In this document: positions 24,292 to 32,023 of the stretch, one piece after another | Layout: each line of letters starts with the position of its first letter | How positions within the stretch are numbered: the stretch's first letter is position 1 | Assembly: GCF_043194295.1 (NCBI RefSeq) | Contig: NZ_JBAFVK010000001.1 | Strand: one strand, 5' to 3' | Length of the DNA stretch: 64,000 nt | From: Xanthobacter autotrophicus | GTDB lineage: Bacteria; Pseudomonadota; Alphaproteobacteria; Rhizobiales; Xanthobacteraceae | The notes under the pieces: model-generated | Databases searched by the model: none | What the model was told of the DNA's origin: nothing | Seen by the model: the letters and a program-made list of their open reading frames with translations, nothing else | Program-made: the position numbers and the translations under genes

Positions 24292-25710
24292 ATGATGCCC
24301 CAGTCAGCTGACCCCGTGCACGTTGTCGGCGGCGGCCTCGCCGGATCCGAGGCGGCCTGGCAGATCGCAACCCGCGGCGTCCCCGTGGTGCTGCATGAAA
24401 TGCGACCCCAGCGCACCACTGACGCCCATCTCACTGACGGCCTCGCCGAGCTGGTCTGCTCCAATTCCTTCCGCTCCGATGATCCGGAAGGCAATGCGGT
24501 GGGCGTGCTCCATGCTGAGATGCGGCAGGCCGGATCGCTCATCCTCGCCGCCGCAGACAAAAACCAGGTGCCCGCCGGCGGCGCGCTGGCGGTGGACCGC
24601 GACGGCTTCTCCCGCGCGGTCACTCAGGCGCTTGAAGAGCACCCTCTCATCGAGATCCGGCGCGAGGAACTCGCCACCCTGCCGCCCGCCGAGTGGGACA
24701 AAGTGATTTTGGCCACGGGCCCCCTCACCTCCCCCGCGCTCGCCGAGGCAATCCTGTCGCTGACCGGGGAGACGGCGCTGGCCTTCTTTGATGCCATCGC
24801 GCCCATCGTGCATTTCGATTCAATCAACATGGGCAAGGCCTGGTTCCAGTCGCGCTACGACAAGCCGGGGCCGGGCGGCACCGGTGCAGACTACATCAAC
24901 TGCCCGCTGGACGAGGCGCAGTACCATGCCTTCGTGGACGCGCTGATCGCCGGTGAGAAGGCGCCCATGCGCGATTTCGAGGCCAAGACCCCCTATTTCG
25001 ACGGCTGCCTGCCCATCGAGGTGATGGCCGAGCGCGGTCGCGAGACCCTGCGCTTCGGCCCCATGAAGCCGGTGGGCCTCACCAATCCGCATAACCCCGC
25101 CGTCAAGGCCTATGCCATCGTCCAGCTGCGGCAGGATAACAAGCTGGGCACGCTCTACAATATGGTGGGCTTCCAGACCAAGCTGCGCCATGGCGAGCAG
25201 GCGCGCGTCTTCCGCACCATCCCCGGGCTGGAAAACGCGGAGTTCGCGCGGCTCGGCGGCCTCCATCGCAATACCTACCTGAACTCCCCGCGCCTGCTCG
25301 ACGGTACGCTGCGGCTGAAGGCCGATCCGCGCCTGCGCTTCGCCGGACAGATCACCGGCTGCGAGGGCTATGTGGAAAGCGCGGCCGTGGGCCTCATGGC
25401 CGGACGCTTCGCCGCCGCCGAGCGGCACGGTGAGATGATCGTCCCGCCCCCGCTCACCACGGCGCATGGGGCGCTGCTCGCCCACATCACCGGCGGCCAT
25501 GTGGAGGCCGAGGAGGCCGGAGCGCCGCGCTCGTTCCAGCCCATGAACATCAATTTCGGCCTGTTCCCGCCGCTGGAGGAAGCCCCCCGCGCCGAACCCG
25601 GCAAGCGCCTCCGCGGCGCGGAGAAGACGCTGGCGAAGAAGAAGGCCATGGCCGCGCGGGCGCTGGCCCATATGGCGGCGTGGCTCGACACGCCGGCCCG
25701 GGCGGCTTAA
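24292..25710 (+). CDS. trmFO: Methylenetetrahydrofolate-tRNA-(uracil-54-C5)-methyltransferase
   Basis: A 472-residue FAD and folate-dependent enzyme that makes ribothymidine 54 in tRNA. The N-terminal dinucleotide fold is VHVVGGGLAGSEAAWQIA, then CSNSFRSDDPEGNAVGVLHAEMR, which includes the conserved cysteine of the family. FMNINFGLFPPL-like sequence (PMNINFGLFPPLEE) near the end and ITGCEGYVESAAVGLMAG confirm TrmFO (formerly Gid). ATG at 24292 is used; an adjacent ATG at 24295 is equivalent. The next gene begins 9 bases downstream, so they probably form an operon. Confidence 0.95.
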   Translation: MMPQSADPVHVVGGGLAGSEAAWQIATRGVPVVLHEMRPQRTTDAHLTDGLAELVCSNSFRSDDPEGNAVGVLHAEMRQAGSLILAAADKNQVPAGGALAVDRDGFSRAVTQALEEHPLIEIRREELATLPPAEWDKVILATGPLTSPALAEAILSLTGETALAFFDAIAPIVHFDSINMGKAWFQSRYDKPGPGGTGADYINCPLDEAQYHAFVDALIAGEKAPMRDFEAKTPYFDGCLPIEVMAERGRETLRFGPMKPVGLTNPHNPAVKAYAIVQLRQDNKLGTLYNMVGFQTKLRHGEQARVFRTIPGLENAEFARLGGLHRNTYLNSPRLLDGTLRLKADPRLRFAGQITGCEGYVESAAVGLMAGRFAAAERHGEMIVPPPLTTAHGALLAHITGGHVEAEEAGAPRSFQPMNINFGLFPPLEEAPRAEPGKRLRGAEKTLAKKKAMAARALAHMAAWLDTPARAA

Positions 25711-25719
25711 GAGGCCCCG

Positions 25720-26823
25720 ATGCCGCGTATTTCCAGCCCGCCGCCCCCCGTGGAATACCACGCCGATCCGGCCCGCTTCGCCGTGGACACGGTGTTGAAG
25801 CGCGACGTGTTCTCCACGGTTGAGCGCGGCGTGTGGACCGACCGCCACGGGCGGGACTGGCCTGCCGTGCGCCGGCGCTGGAACGAGGTGTCGTTCTGGC
25901 TCGGGCCACTGGCCCGGCGCCTCGCGGCGTTCGAGGTCAAGGCGCTGGAGCGCGTCACCAAAACCGGCGTGACCACGCCGCTTCTGGCCGTGGGCGACCG
26001 CTTCCTGGTGCGCGGCTGGGTGGAGGGTGCGCCGCTGCAGATCGCGCGGCCTGCCGACGACCTACACTTCTTCCATTCGGCCCGCTCGGCGCTGCACACC
26101 CTGCACGCGGCCGGCTATGTGCATAACGACCTCGCCAAGCAGCAGAATTGGCTGCGCGGGGCTGATGGCGAAGCCTGGCTGATGGATTTCCAGCTGGCCC
26201 TGCCCATCAGCCGGCGCTGGAAGCTTGGCCGGGTGCTCGCCTACGAGGACATTCGCCACCTGCTCAAGCACAAGCGGACCTATTGCCCGGAAGCGCTCAC
26301 GCCGCGCGAGAAGAAGGTGCTGGCCACCAAGAGCCTGCCCACGCGCGTGTGGATGGCCACTGGCAAGAAGGTGTACCGTTTCGTCACGCGGCGGCTTATG
26401 TCTTATTCGGATACCGAGGGGCGCGGCCCGCGGGTGACGCAGGTGGCCCCGCGCATCGCGACGGCGCTCGCCGCCCACCCGGCCGTGGCCGAGGTGCACA
26501 TGGCCGATTTCCAGACCTTGGGCGGCAAGGTGGGGCTCTATGCCTTTGTCGCCGCCCGCGAACCGGTGACGGTGGAGGCGCTGCGGGCGCATCTGGCGCA
26601 GGCACTGCCGGATCGGCCCCATCTCGACCAGCTCCAGCTGGTGGACGCTCTGCCCCACGGCGCGGACGGCATGGTGCGGGACGACCTGCTGCTGCTCATC
26701 GCCCGCAACCAGATTGAGATGCTGGACGTGCTGGCAGGCTCGGAGGCGGTGCGCCTCCAGGTGGCGGAAATCGCCCGCGGCCGGCTCAACCTGACGGACC
26801 GGATCACCCGCCCGGCGGCGTGA
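25720..26823 (+). CDS. Kinase-like protein with acyl-CoA-synthetase-type C-terminal domain
   Basis: A 367-residue protein. Residues 20-185 look like a small protein-kinase or lipopolysaccharide-kinase fold: TVLKRDVFSTVERGVW, YVHNDLAKQQNWL (catalytic-loop HND at 135-137) and WLMDFQLAL (DFQ at 156-158 replacing DFG). Residues 241-325 resemble the mobile C-terminal domain of AMP-forming acyl-CoA synthetases (HPAVAEVHM, VTVEALRAHLAQALP, LQLVDALPHGADGMVRDDLL), but the catalytic lysine motif of that domain reads ADGMVRDDL rather than TGKILRREL. The combination is unusual. Substrate unknown. Probably co-transcribed with trmFO, 9 bases upstream. Confidence 0.65.
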   Translation: MPRISSPPPPVEYHADPARFAVDTVLKRDVFSTVERGVWTDRHGRDWPAVRRRWNEVSFWLGPLARRLAAFEVKALERVTKTGVTTPLLAVGDRFLVRGWVEGAPLQIARPADDLHFFHSARSALHTLHAAGYVHNDLAKQQNWLRGADGEAWLMDFQLALPISRRWKLGRVLAYEDIRHLLKHKRTYCPEALTPREKKVLATKSLPTRVWMATGKKVYRFVTRRLMSYSDTEGRGPRVTQVAPRIATALAAHPAVAEVHMADFQTLGGKVGLYAFVAAREPVTVEALRAHLAQALPDRPHLDQLQLVDALPHGADGMVRDDLLLLIARNQIEMLDVLAGSEAVRLQVAEIARGRLNLTDRITRPAA

Positions 26824-26868
26824 GGCGGAAGCTCGCCCACGCCGGCCGGTCCACGCCTCAACACGGGT

Positions 26869-27780
26869 TTAGAACCACACTTTGCCGGCTGCCGCACGTC
26901 GCGCCGCGCGCCAGATCGCGAACTGGCGGCGGAACGGCGATAGTCCGGCGACGGTGCTGAACGGGTCGCTCGCTCGCGCCAAAGCCTTGAGATCGCCCGC
27001 TACCAGCGCCAGCGGCAGATAGGGCGCGGCGATGGCCGCTGCCGGACCGAGCCGTTCGGCTGCCGTCCGCGCCGCAGCAAGGTGTCGTGTCGCCTCAGCG
27101 CGAAATTCGGCCAGCGCGGCCAGCAACTGAGGCGAGACCTTGCCGGAGACGGCATCGTCCCGACCGATGCCGTGGCGTGCGAGAAGGTCCAGGGGCAGGT
27201 AGCACTGTCCGCGCGCCGCATGGATGGGGAAGGCGCGCATGAGTCCGGTCATGGCGATGGCGACGCCGCCGTGTCCGGACAGGTCCCCGGTTCCGGCGGA
27301 GGCCTGCGGCGAAAGCACCAGCGCTGACAGTTGGAGCAGCGCCGATGCGGTTTCGCCTGCATAGCCCTCCAGGTCCGCCACCGTGGGCATGGGGTCGTCG
27401 TAAAGGTCGAAGATGCGCGCATCCACCAGCGCGGTCAGGCTGACGCGCGGCAGGGCGAAGCGCTCCGCCGTGTCGAGCAGGGCCGCTGCCACCGGATGGC
27501 CGGCCACCTCACCCCTCCCCTGCCCTTCGATCACCTCCCGCCACCAGGCGAGGCGCACCTCGCCGGGCAGAGCCTCGCGCACTACCTCCCGCACCCGCGC
27601 CACGTCGAGATTGAAGGCATAGAGCGCGAAGAGATGGCGGCGCTTGTCCTCCGGCGCGAACAGGGCCGAGAGGAAACGGTCCCGGTCCTGCGCACGCACC
27701 TGCTCGGCACAATGGGCATAAGCGGCGGCTAGAACCGTGTCGTCGGGCGCGCCATCGTCGGGGGTGATCTCGTCCGGCAT
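26869..27780 (-). CDS. Squalene/phytoene synthase-like protein (NDUFAF6-like)
   Basis: A 303-residue member of the squalene/phytoene synthase superfamily. The expected Asp-rich motif DxxxD is missing: the region reads FALYAFNLDVARVREVV, and the second motif reads YAGETASALLQLSALVL. Prenyl-synthase activity is therefore doubtful. The layout FALYAFN...GEVRLAWWREVIEG...FPIHAARGQCYLPLDLL matches the alphaproteobacterial group that resembles NDUFAF6, a mitochondrial complex I assembly factor. It is the last gene after yajC-secD-secF and the Mth938-like gene, and is separated by 7 bases from the latter. Confidence 0.8.
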   Translation of the reverse strand: MPDEITPDDGAPDDTVLAAAYAHCAEQVRAQDRDRFLSALFAPEDKRRHLFALYAFNLDVARVREVVREALPGEVRLAWWREVIEGQGRGEVAGHPVAAALLDTAERFALPRVSLTALVDARIFDLYDDPMPTVADLEGYAGETASALLQLSALVLSPQASAGTGDLSGHGGVAIAMTGLMRAFPIHAARGQCYLPLDLLARHGIGRDDAVSGKVSPQLLAALAEFRAEATRHLAAARTAAERLGPAAAIAAPYLPLALVAGDLKALARASDPFSTVAGLSPFRRQFAIWRAARRAAAGKVWF

Positions 27781-27787
27781 GGCCGGA

Positions 27788-28168
27788 TCAGACAGCGATG
27801 AGGGCGGCGCCCACGCGGCGGCCCTCGCCGAGCAGCACATTGTAGGTGGAGGCGGCGCTCGCGGTGGGCATCAGCTCGAAGCGCAGGCCTTTCTCGCGCA
27901 GGAGCTGCTTCAGCGGCTCCTTCAGATGTGCGGGATCGCGGCCGGTGCCCAGAAGCAGCAGCTCGAAGGCGCCAGCCTCGGCGAGGATCGGTGCCAGCGC
28001 GGCGGGGTCGACCTCAGCCATCGCCGTGACTGACCAGGGACGGATGCCCGAGGGCAGCGCGAGGATGGAGCCGGCATGGGACATGCTGGCGAAGTGGAAG
28101 AAGCTGTCGCCATAGCCGTCTATGGTGACCTGCCGCGGGAAGAAGGGCGCGCCGGAGGGGCTTGCCAC
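27788..28168 (-). CDS. Mth938-like domain protein (NDUFAF3-like)
   Basis: A 126-residue single-domain protein. FFPRQVTIDGYGDSFFHFASM, GSILALPSGIRPWSV and ELLLLGTGRD are typical of the Mth938/DUF498 fold, whose mitochondrial relative NDUFAF3 is a complex I assembly factor. No catalytic residues are evident. GTG at 28168 is used as start; it is 4 bases from the secF stop codon, which implies translational coupling to secF. It is followed after 7 bases by the NDUFAF6-like gene. Confidence 0.8.
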   Translation of the reverse strand: MASPSGAPFFPRQVTIDGYGDSFFHFASMSHAGSILALPSGIRPWSVTAMAEVDPAALAPILAEAGAFELLLLGTGRDPAHLKEPLKQLLREKGLRFELMPTASAASTYNVLLGEGRRVGAALIAV

Positions 28169-28172
28169 CGCA

Positions 28173-29246
28173 TCACGCCTTGGCGGGTCGGGCGGGCGGA
28201 CGCTTGCCGCCCTTTGATCCCTTGCCGGCGGTCTTGGGCGGAACCGGAGCGACCGGCTGTTCCGCGACTTCGGCTTCCACCTCGGAAAGCTTGGCCGCCT
28301 CGTCCACGCCCAGCACCGCTTCCGGCTCGCTCTTGGCGGGTCCAGCGACGGTCGAGGACCGCAGGCCCAGATGGATGAGAATGGGCGCCGCCACGAAGAT
28401 GGTGGAATAGGTGCCGATCACCACGCCAACCGTCATCGCCAGCGAGAAGCCGCGCAGCACTTCGCCGCCGAAGAAATAGAGGGCGAGGGTGGCGAAGAAG
28501 GTGGTGGTGGAAACGATGATGGTTCGTGAGAAGGTGGCGTTCACCGCGATGTCGAGCAGTTCCGGTAGCGGCAGCTTCTTGTAGCGGCGCAGCATCTCGC
28601 GGATACGGTCGTACACCACCACCGTATCGTTGAGCGAATAGCCCATGATGGTGAGGATGGCCGCAATGGACGTGAGATCGAAATCGATCCCGAAGGCCGA
28701 ATAGATCATCAGGGTGACGAAGATGTCGTGCATCGTCGTCACGATGGCGCCCACGGCGAACTGCCACTCGAAGCGGAACCACAGATAGGCGAGCACCGCC
28801 ACCGCGCCGAGCACCAGGGCGAGGATGGACTGGCGCACCAGCTCACCGGACACGCTCGGGCCGACGGTTTCCACGCGGCGCACGGTGTATTCGGCGCCGA
28901 GCACGTCACGCACCTTGGTGATGATCGCCTGCTGGGCCTCGTCGGTGGCGCCGAATGCGCCGACGCGGATCAGCACGTCGCGCGGCGAGCCGAATTCCTG
29001 GATCTGCACGTCGCCCACGTCGAGGTCGGTCAGGTGCTCGCGCAGGGCGCCGATGTCGGCCGCCTGCTGGCTGGTCTGCGCCTCGATAAGGGTACCGCCC
29101 CGGAAATCGATGCCCAGGTTGAAGCCGTAGGTGGCGAACAGAACCACGGCGATAATGGACAGCGCCGCCGAGAACGGGAACGTCCAGTGGCGTAGGCGCA
29201 TGAAGTGGATATTGGTCTGCGCCGGAATGTAATCGATCAAGGGCAT
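28173..29246 (-). CDS. secF: Protein translocase subunit SecF
   Basis: A 357-residue polytopic membrane protein. It has the first helix near residues 22-42, the conserved GIDFRGGTLIE, a periplasmic domain, then five more helices with the GYSLNDTVVVYDRIREMLRR signature and the SRTIIVSTTTFFATLALY segment. SecF works with SecD and YajC to use the proton motive force for late steps of Sec export. The C-terminus carries an extra Lys/Pro-rich cytoplasmic tail (GKGSKGGKRPPARPAKA). It starts 14 bases after the secD stop. Confidence 0.96.
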   Translation of the reverse strand: MPLIDYIPAQTNIHFMRLRHWTFPFSAALSIIAVVLFATYGFNLGIDFRGGTLIEAQTSQQAADIGALREHLTDLDVGDVQIQEFGSPRDVLIRVGAFGATDEAQQAIITKVRDVLGAEYTVRRVETVGPSVSGELVRQSILALVLGAVAVLAYLWFRFEWQFAVGAIVTTMHDIFVTLMIYSAFGIDFDLTSIAAILTIMGYSLNDTVVVYDRIREMLRRYKKLPLPELLDIAVNATFSRTIIVSTTTFFATLALYFFGGEVLRGFSLAMTVGVVIGTYSTIFVAAPILIHLGLRSSTVAGPAKSEPEAVLGVDEAAKLSEVEAEVAEQPVAPVPPKTAGKGSKGGKRPPARPAKA

Positions 29247-29259
29247 GTGCGGCGGACCT

Positions 29260-30867
29260 TCAGATGGGCAGCTTTGCAGGCCGCCGCCACTTCACCCAAT
29301 AGGCGATCATCAGCCGCGTCAGGGTATAGGCAGTGAACATGGTGGTCAGAAGGCCGAGGATGTAGGTGACCGCGAACCCGCGCACGGGGCCGGACCCGCC
29401 CATGAGGAACAGGATGACGGCGGTGGCGAGCGAGGTGACGTTGGCGTCGAGGATGGTGCCGAGCGCGTTTACGAACCCCTTGTCGATGGCGGAAATGGCC
29501 GATCGGCCTTCCCGCGCCTCGTCGCGCATGCGCTCGAAGATGACGACGTTGGAATCAACCGCCATGCCGATGGTGAGCACCACGCCGGCGATGCCCGGCA
29601 TGGTCAGCGTCGCGCCCAGCACCGACTGGAGCGAGAACATGAGCACGATGTGGACTGCGAGTGCCACCAGAGCGAACAGGCCGAACAGGCCGTAGACTGC
29701 AACCATGAACACCGCCACCAAGGCGGTGGCCACATAGGCCGCGACCTTGCCGGCATGAATAGAGTCGGCGCCGAGGCTCGGGCCGACGGTGCGCTCTTCC
29801 ACCACCTTCAGCGGGGCCGGCAGCGCGCCGGCGCGCAGCAGGATGGCGAGGTCGTTCGCCTGCTGCACGGTGAAGGCGCCGGAAATCTGCCCCGAGCCGC
29901 CGAGGATGGGCTCGCGAATCACTGGGGCGGAAATCACCTGGTTATCGAGCACGATAGCGAAGGGCCGGCCCACCGCGTCCTGGGTTGTGGCGGCAAAGCG
30001 CCGGGCGCCATTGTTGTTGAAGCGAAAGGAGACGATGGGCTCGCGGGTATTTTGGTCGAAGCCCGGCTGGGCATCCACCAGATCCTCACCGGAAACGCGC
30101 ACCTGCTTCTCGACCAGATAGGGCTGGCCGTCCTGGCCCTGCAGCACTTCGGATTCCGGCGGCGGGCGGCCTTCCAGCGCCTGCTGCGGCGACATGGACT
30201 GGTCCACCATGCGGAAGGACAGCTTGGCGGTCTGGCCCAGCAAATTCTTCAGCCGCTGCGGGTCCTGAAGGCCGGGCACCTGCACCAGGATCCGGTCGAG
30301 GCCCTGACGCTGGATATTGGGTTCCACCGTCCCGAGCTGGTCGATACGGCGGCGGATGATCTCGATGGATTGCTCCACAGCCGAGCGCATGCGGGCGTTC
30401 AGCCCGGCCTCGCTCAGCTGCACCGTAACGGCACCGTCGGAGCCGGAGGAGACCAAAAGGTCCATCTCGCCGGAGGAATTGCCGAACAGCGCGTTGGTCA
30501 CCGGGGCGGCCAGCTTGCGCAGTTCCGCGACCGCCTTCTGGGTGTCGGCGGGATCGCGCAGGCGCAGGCTCACCGAGGTGTCGCGCAGGGCGAGATTGGA
30601 ATAGCCGATCTTCTGGTCGCGCAGGACGCGGCGGATCTCGTCACGGACCTGCTCGGTACGCTCCTTGCGCAGCGCCGAACCATCCACCTCGAGCAGGATG
30701 TGCGAGCCGCCCTGAAGGTCGAGGCCCAGCGTCACGCGGCTGGAGGCCAGCCACGAGGGCAGGTAGGCCAGCGCGCTCGGGGGCAGGACATTGGGCAGCG
30801 CGAACAAGAATCCCACGGCGATGGTGAGGAGGATCGCCGTGGTCTTGAGGCGGGAGAAGTGCAGCAT
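29260..30867 (-). CDS. secD: Protein translocase subunit SecD
   Basis: A 535-residue RND-related membrane protein. The N-terminal helix is followed by GLDLQGGSHILLEVD, a large periplasmic domain with RRRIDQLGTVEPNIQRQG and RILVQVPGLQDP, then six membrane segments with GMAVDSNVVIFERMRDEAREG, the family signature containing proton-relay-type Asp. Length is close to other alphaproteobacterial SecD. It is co-transcribed with yajC upstream (37 bases) and secF downstream. Confidence 0.96.
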   Translation of the reverse strand: MLHFSRLKTTAILLTIAVGFLFALPNVLPPSALAYLPSWLASSRVTLGLDLQGGSHILLEVDGSALRKERTEQVRDEIRRVLRDQKIGYSNLALRDTSVSLRLRDPADTQKAVAELRKLAAPVTNALFGNSSGEMDLLVSSGSDGAVTVQLSEAGLNARMRSAVEQSIEIIRRRIDQLGTVEPNIQRQGLDRILVQVPGLQDPQRLKNLLGQTAKLSFRMVDQSMSPQQALEGRPPPESEVLQGQDGQPYLVEKQVRVSGEDLVDAQPGFDQNTREPIVSFRFNNNGARRFAATTQDAVGRPFAIVLDNQVISAPVIREPILGGSGQISGAFTVQQANDLAILLRAGALPAPLKVVEERTVGPSLGADSIHAGKVAAYVATALVAVFMVAVYGLFGLFALVALAVHIVLMFSLQSVLGATLTMPGIAGVVLTIGMAVDSNVVIFERMRDEAREGRSAISAIDKGFVNALGTILDANVTSLATAVILFLMGGSGPVRGFAVTYILGLLTTMFTAYTLTRLMIAYWVKWRRPAKLPI

Positions 30868-30904
30868 GTCGCGCGTTTATCTCAAAAAGGAATCAGGCTG
30901 CGGC

Positions 30905-31252
30905 TCACGCCGCGGGCGCTTCGTCCTTGGCCGGTTCGCCCTTGGCGCGGACGGTGGCGATCTGCGTGCGCAGCTGGCGCACACGGACGTTGTCGGCGAT
31001 CTGCAGCTCGATCTCGGCCTCGTCCACCACGCGGGTCACCTTGCCCACGAGGCCGCCGGCGGTGACGATCACGTCGCCGCGACGCAGGGCACCGACCATT
31101 TCCTGGTGGGCCTTGGCGCGCTTCTGCTGCGGCCGCAGGATGAGGAAATACATCACCACGAAGATGAGCAGGAACGGAGCGAGCTGAATGAGCATGTCGG
31201 CCCCGCCGCCGGCTCCCGTGGCGCCTTGGGCGAAAGCGGGCGTAATGAACAT
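30905..31252 (-). CDS. yajC: Preprotein translocase subunit YajC
   Basis: A 115-residue protein with a single membrane helix (QLAPFLLIFVVMYFLILRPQQKR) and the conserved cytoplasmic HQEMVGALRRGDVIVTAGGLVGKV segment. YajC is an accessory of SecDF. The first gene of the yajC-secD-secF operon, it has a 257-base divergent region with pncC upstream that should contain the promoter. The short leader before the helix includes a run of Gly/Ala. Confidence 0.94.
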   Translation of the reverse strand: MFITPAFAQGATGAGGGADMLIQLAPFLLIFVVMYFLILRPQQKRAKAHQEMVGALRRGDVIVTAGGLVGKVTRVVDEAEIELQIADNVRVRQLRTQIATVRAKGEPAKDEAPAA

Positions 31253-31509
31253 TTGCGTCCTCGTTCGGTCGGTGGTGGGAATCCGTGCCGCGCCGGGGTC
31301 CGGCAGGGCGGCGGGACTATAGCTGCCGTCCCGTCGAATGCAAACGAGTGGCCGGAAAGATCACGGAACTGTTGAAAAGAAAGGCGCGCGGGCCGGGGCG
31401 GGCCCATATGCTGCGGGACCTTCGGGTAGGCTGATGCCGCTCTCCGGAACCAATGCACGCAAGGGGCGGCCCCGATGCCGACCAGCCGGAGCGTCAAGGG
31501 AGACCAAGC

Positions 31510-31998
31510 ATGGACGAGGAAACCTATGGCCGCGCCGTTGCCGTGCTCGCAGCCTTTCGTGCCCGCGGCCTGACCCTCGCCACCGCCGAATCCTGCACCG
31601 GCGGCCTCGTGGCCGGGGCGCTGACGGAGGTGCCGGGCTCCTCCGACGTGGTGGACCGGGGCTTCGTCACCTATTCCAACGCCGCCAAGATGGTCATGCT
31701 CGGCGTTCCCGAGGCGACGCTTTCCGTCCATGGCGCCGTGAGCGAGGAGACCGCCCGCGCCATGGCAAAAGGCGCCCTGGAGGCGGCGGGTGTCGATGCT
31801 GCGGTGGCCATCACCGGCATCGCGGGGCCGGGCGGCGGCTCGGCGCAAAAGCCGGTGGGGCTGGTGCATTTCGCCTGCGCCCGCAAGGACGGCACGGTGG
31901 AGCACCGGGAAAAGCGCTTCGGCGAAGTCGGGCGTGGGGAGATTCGCCAGCTCTCCGTGCTGGAAGCCCTCGACCTGCTGGCCCGCGCGGCGTCCTGA
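31510..31998 (+). CDS. pncC: CinA C-terminal domain protein, nicotinamide-nucleotide amidase
   Basis: A 162-residue single-domain CinA/PncC protein that deamidates NMN to nicotinate mononucleotide. Diagnostic motifs are TLATAESCTGGLVAGALTEVPGSSDVVDRGFVTYSN and AVAITGIAGPGGGSAQKPVGLV. ATG at 31510 is chosen as start (family begin at MDEETYGRAVAVL); an upstream in-frame ATG at 31453 adds unrelated residues. The competence-type N-terminal CinA domain is absent. Convergent with recQ, with a 25-base gap. Confidence 0.9.
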   Translation: MDEETYGRAVAVLAAFRARGLTLATAESCTGGLVAGALTEVPGSSDVVDRGFVTYSNAAKMVMLGVPEATLSVHGAVSEETARAMAKGALEAAGVDAAVAITGIAGPGGGSAQKPVGLVHFACARKDGTVEHREKRFGEVGRGEIRQLSVLEALDLLARAAS

Positions 31999-32023
31999 CG
32001 CGGCCGGCTTCTGCGCGGACGCC

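Noticed and set aside
26869..27780. Carotenoid or squalene pathway gene
   Set aside because: The Asp-rich motifs are absent and there are no other isoprenoid genes nearby; NDUFAF6-like is a better description.
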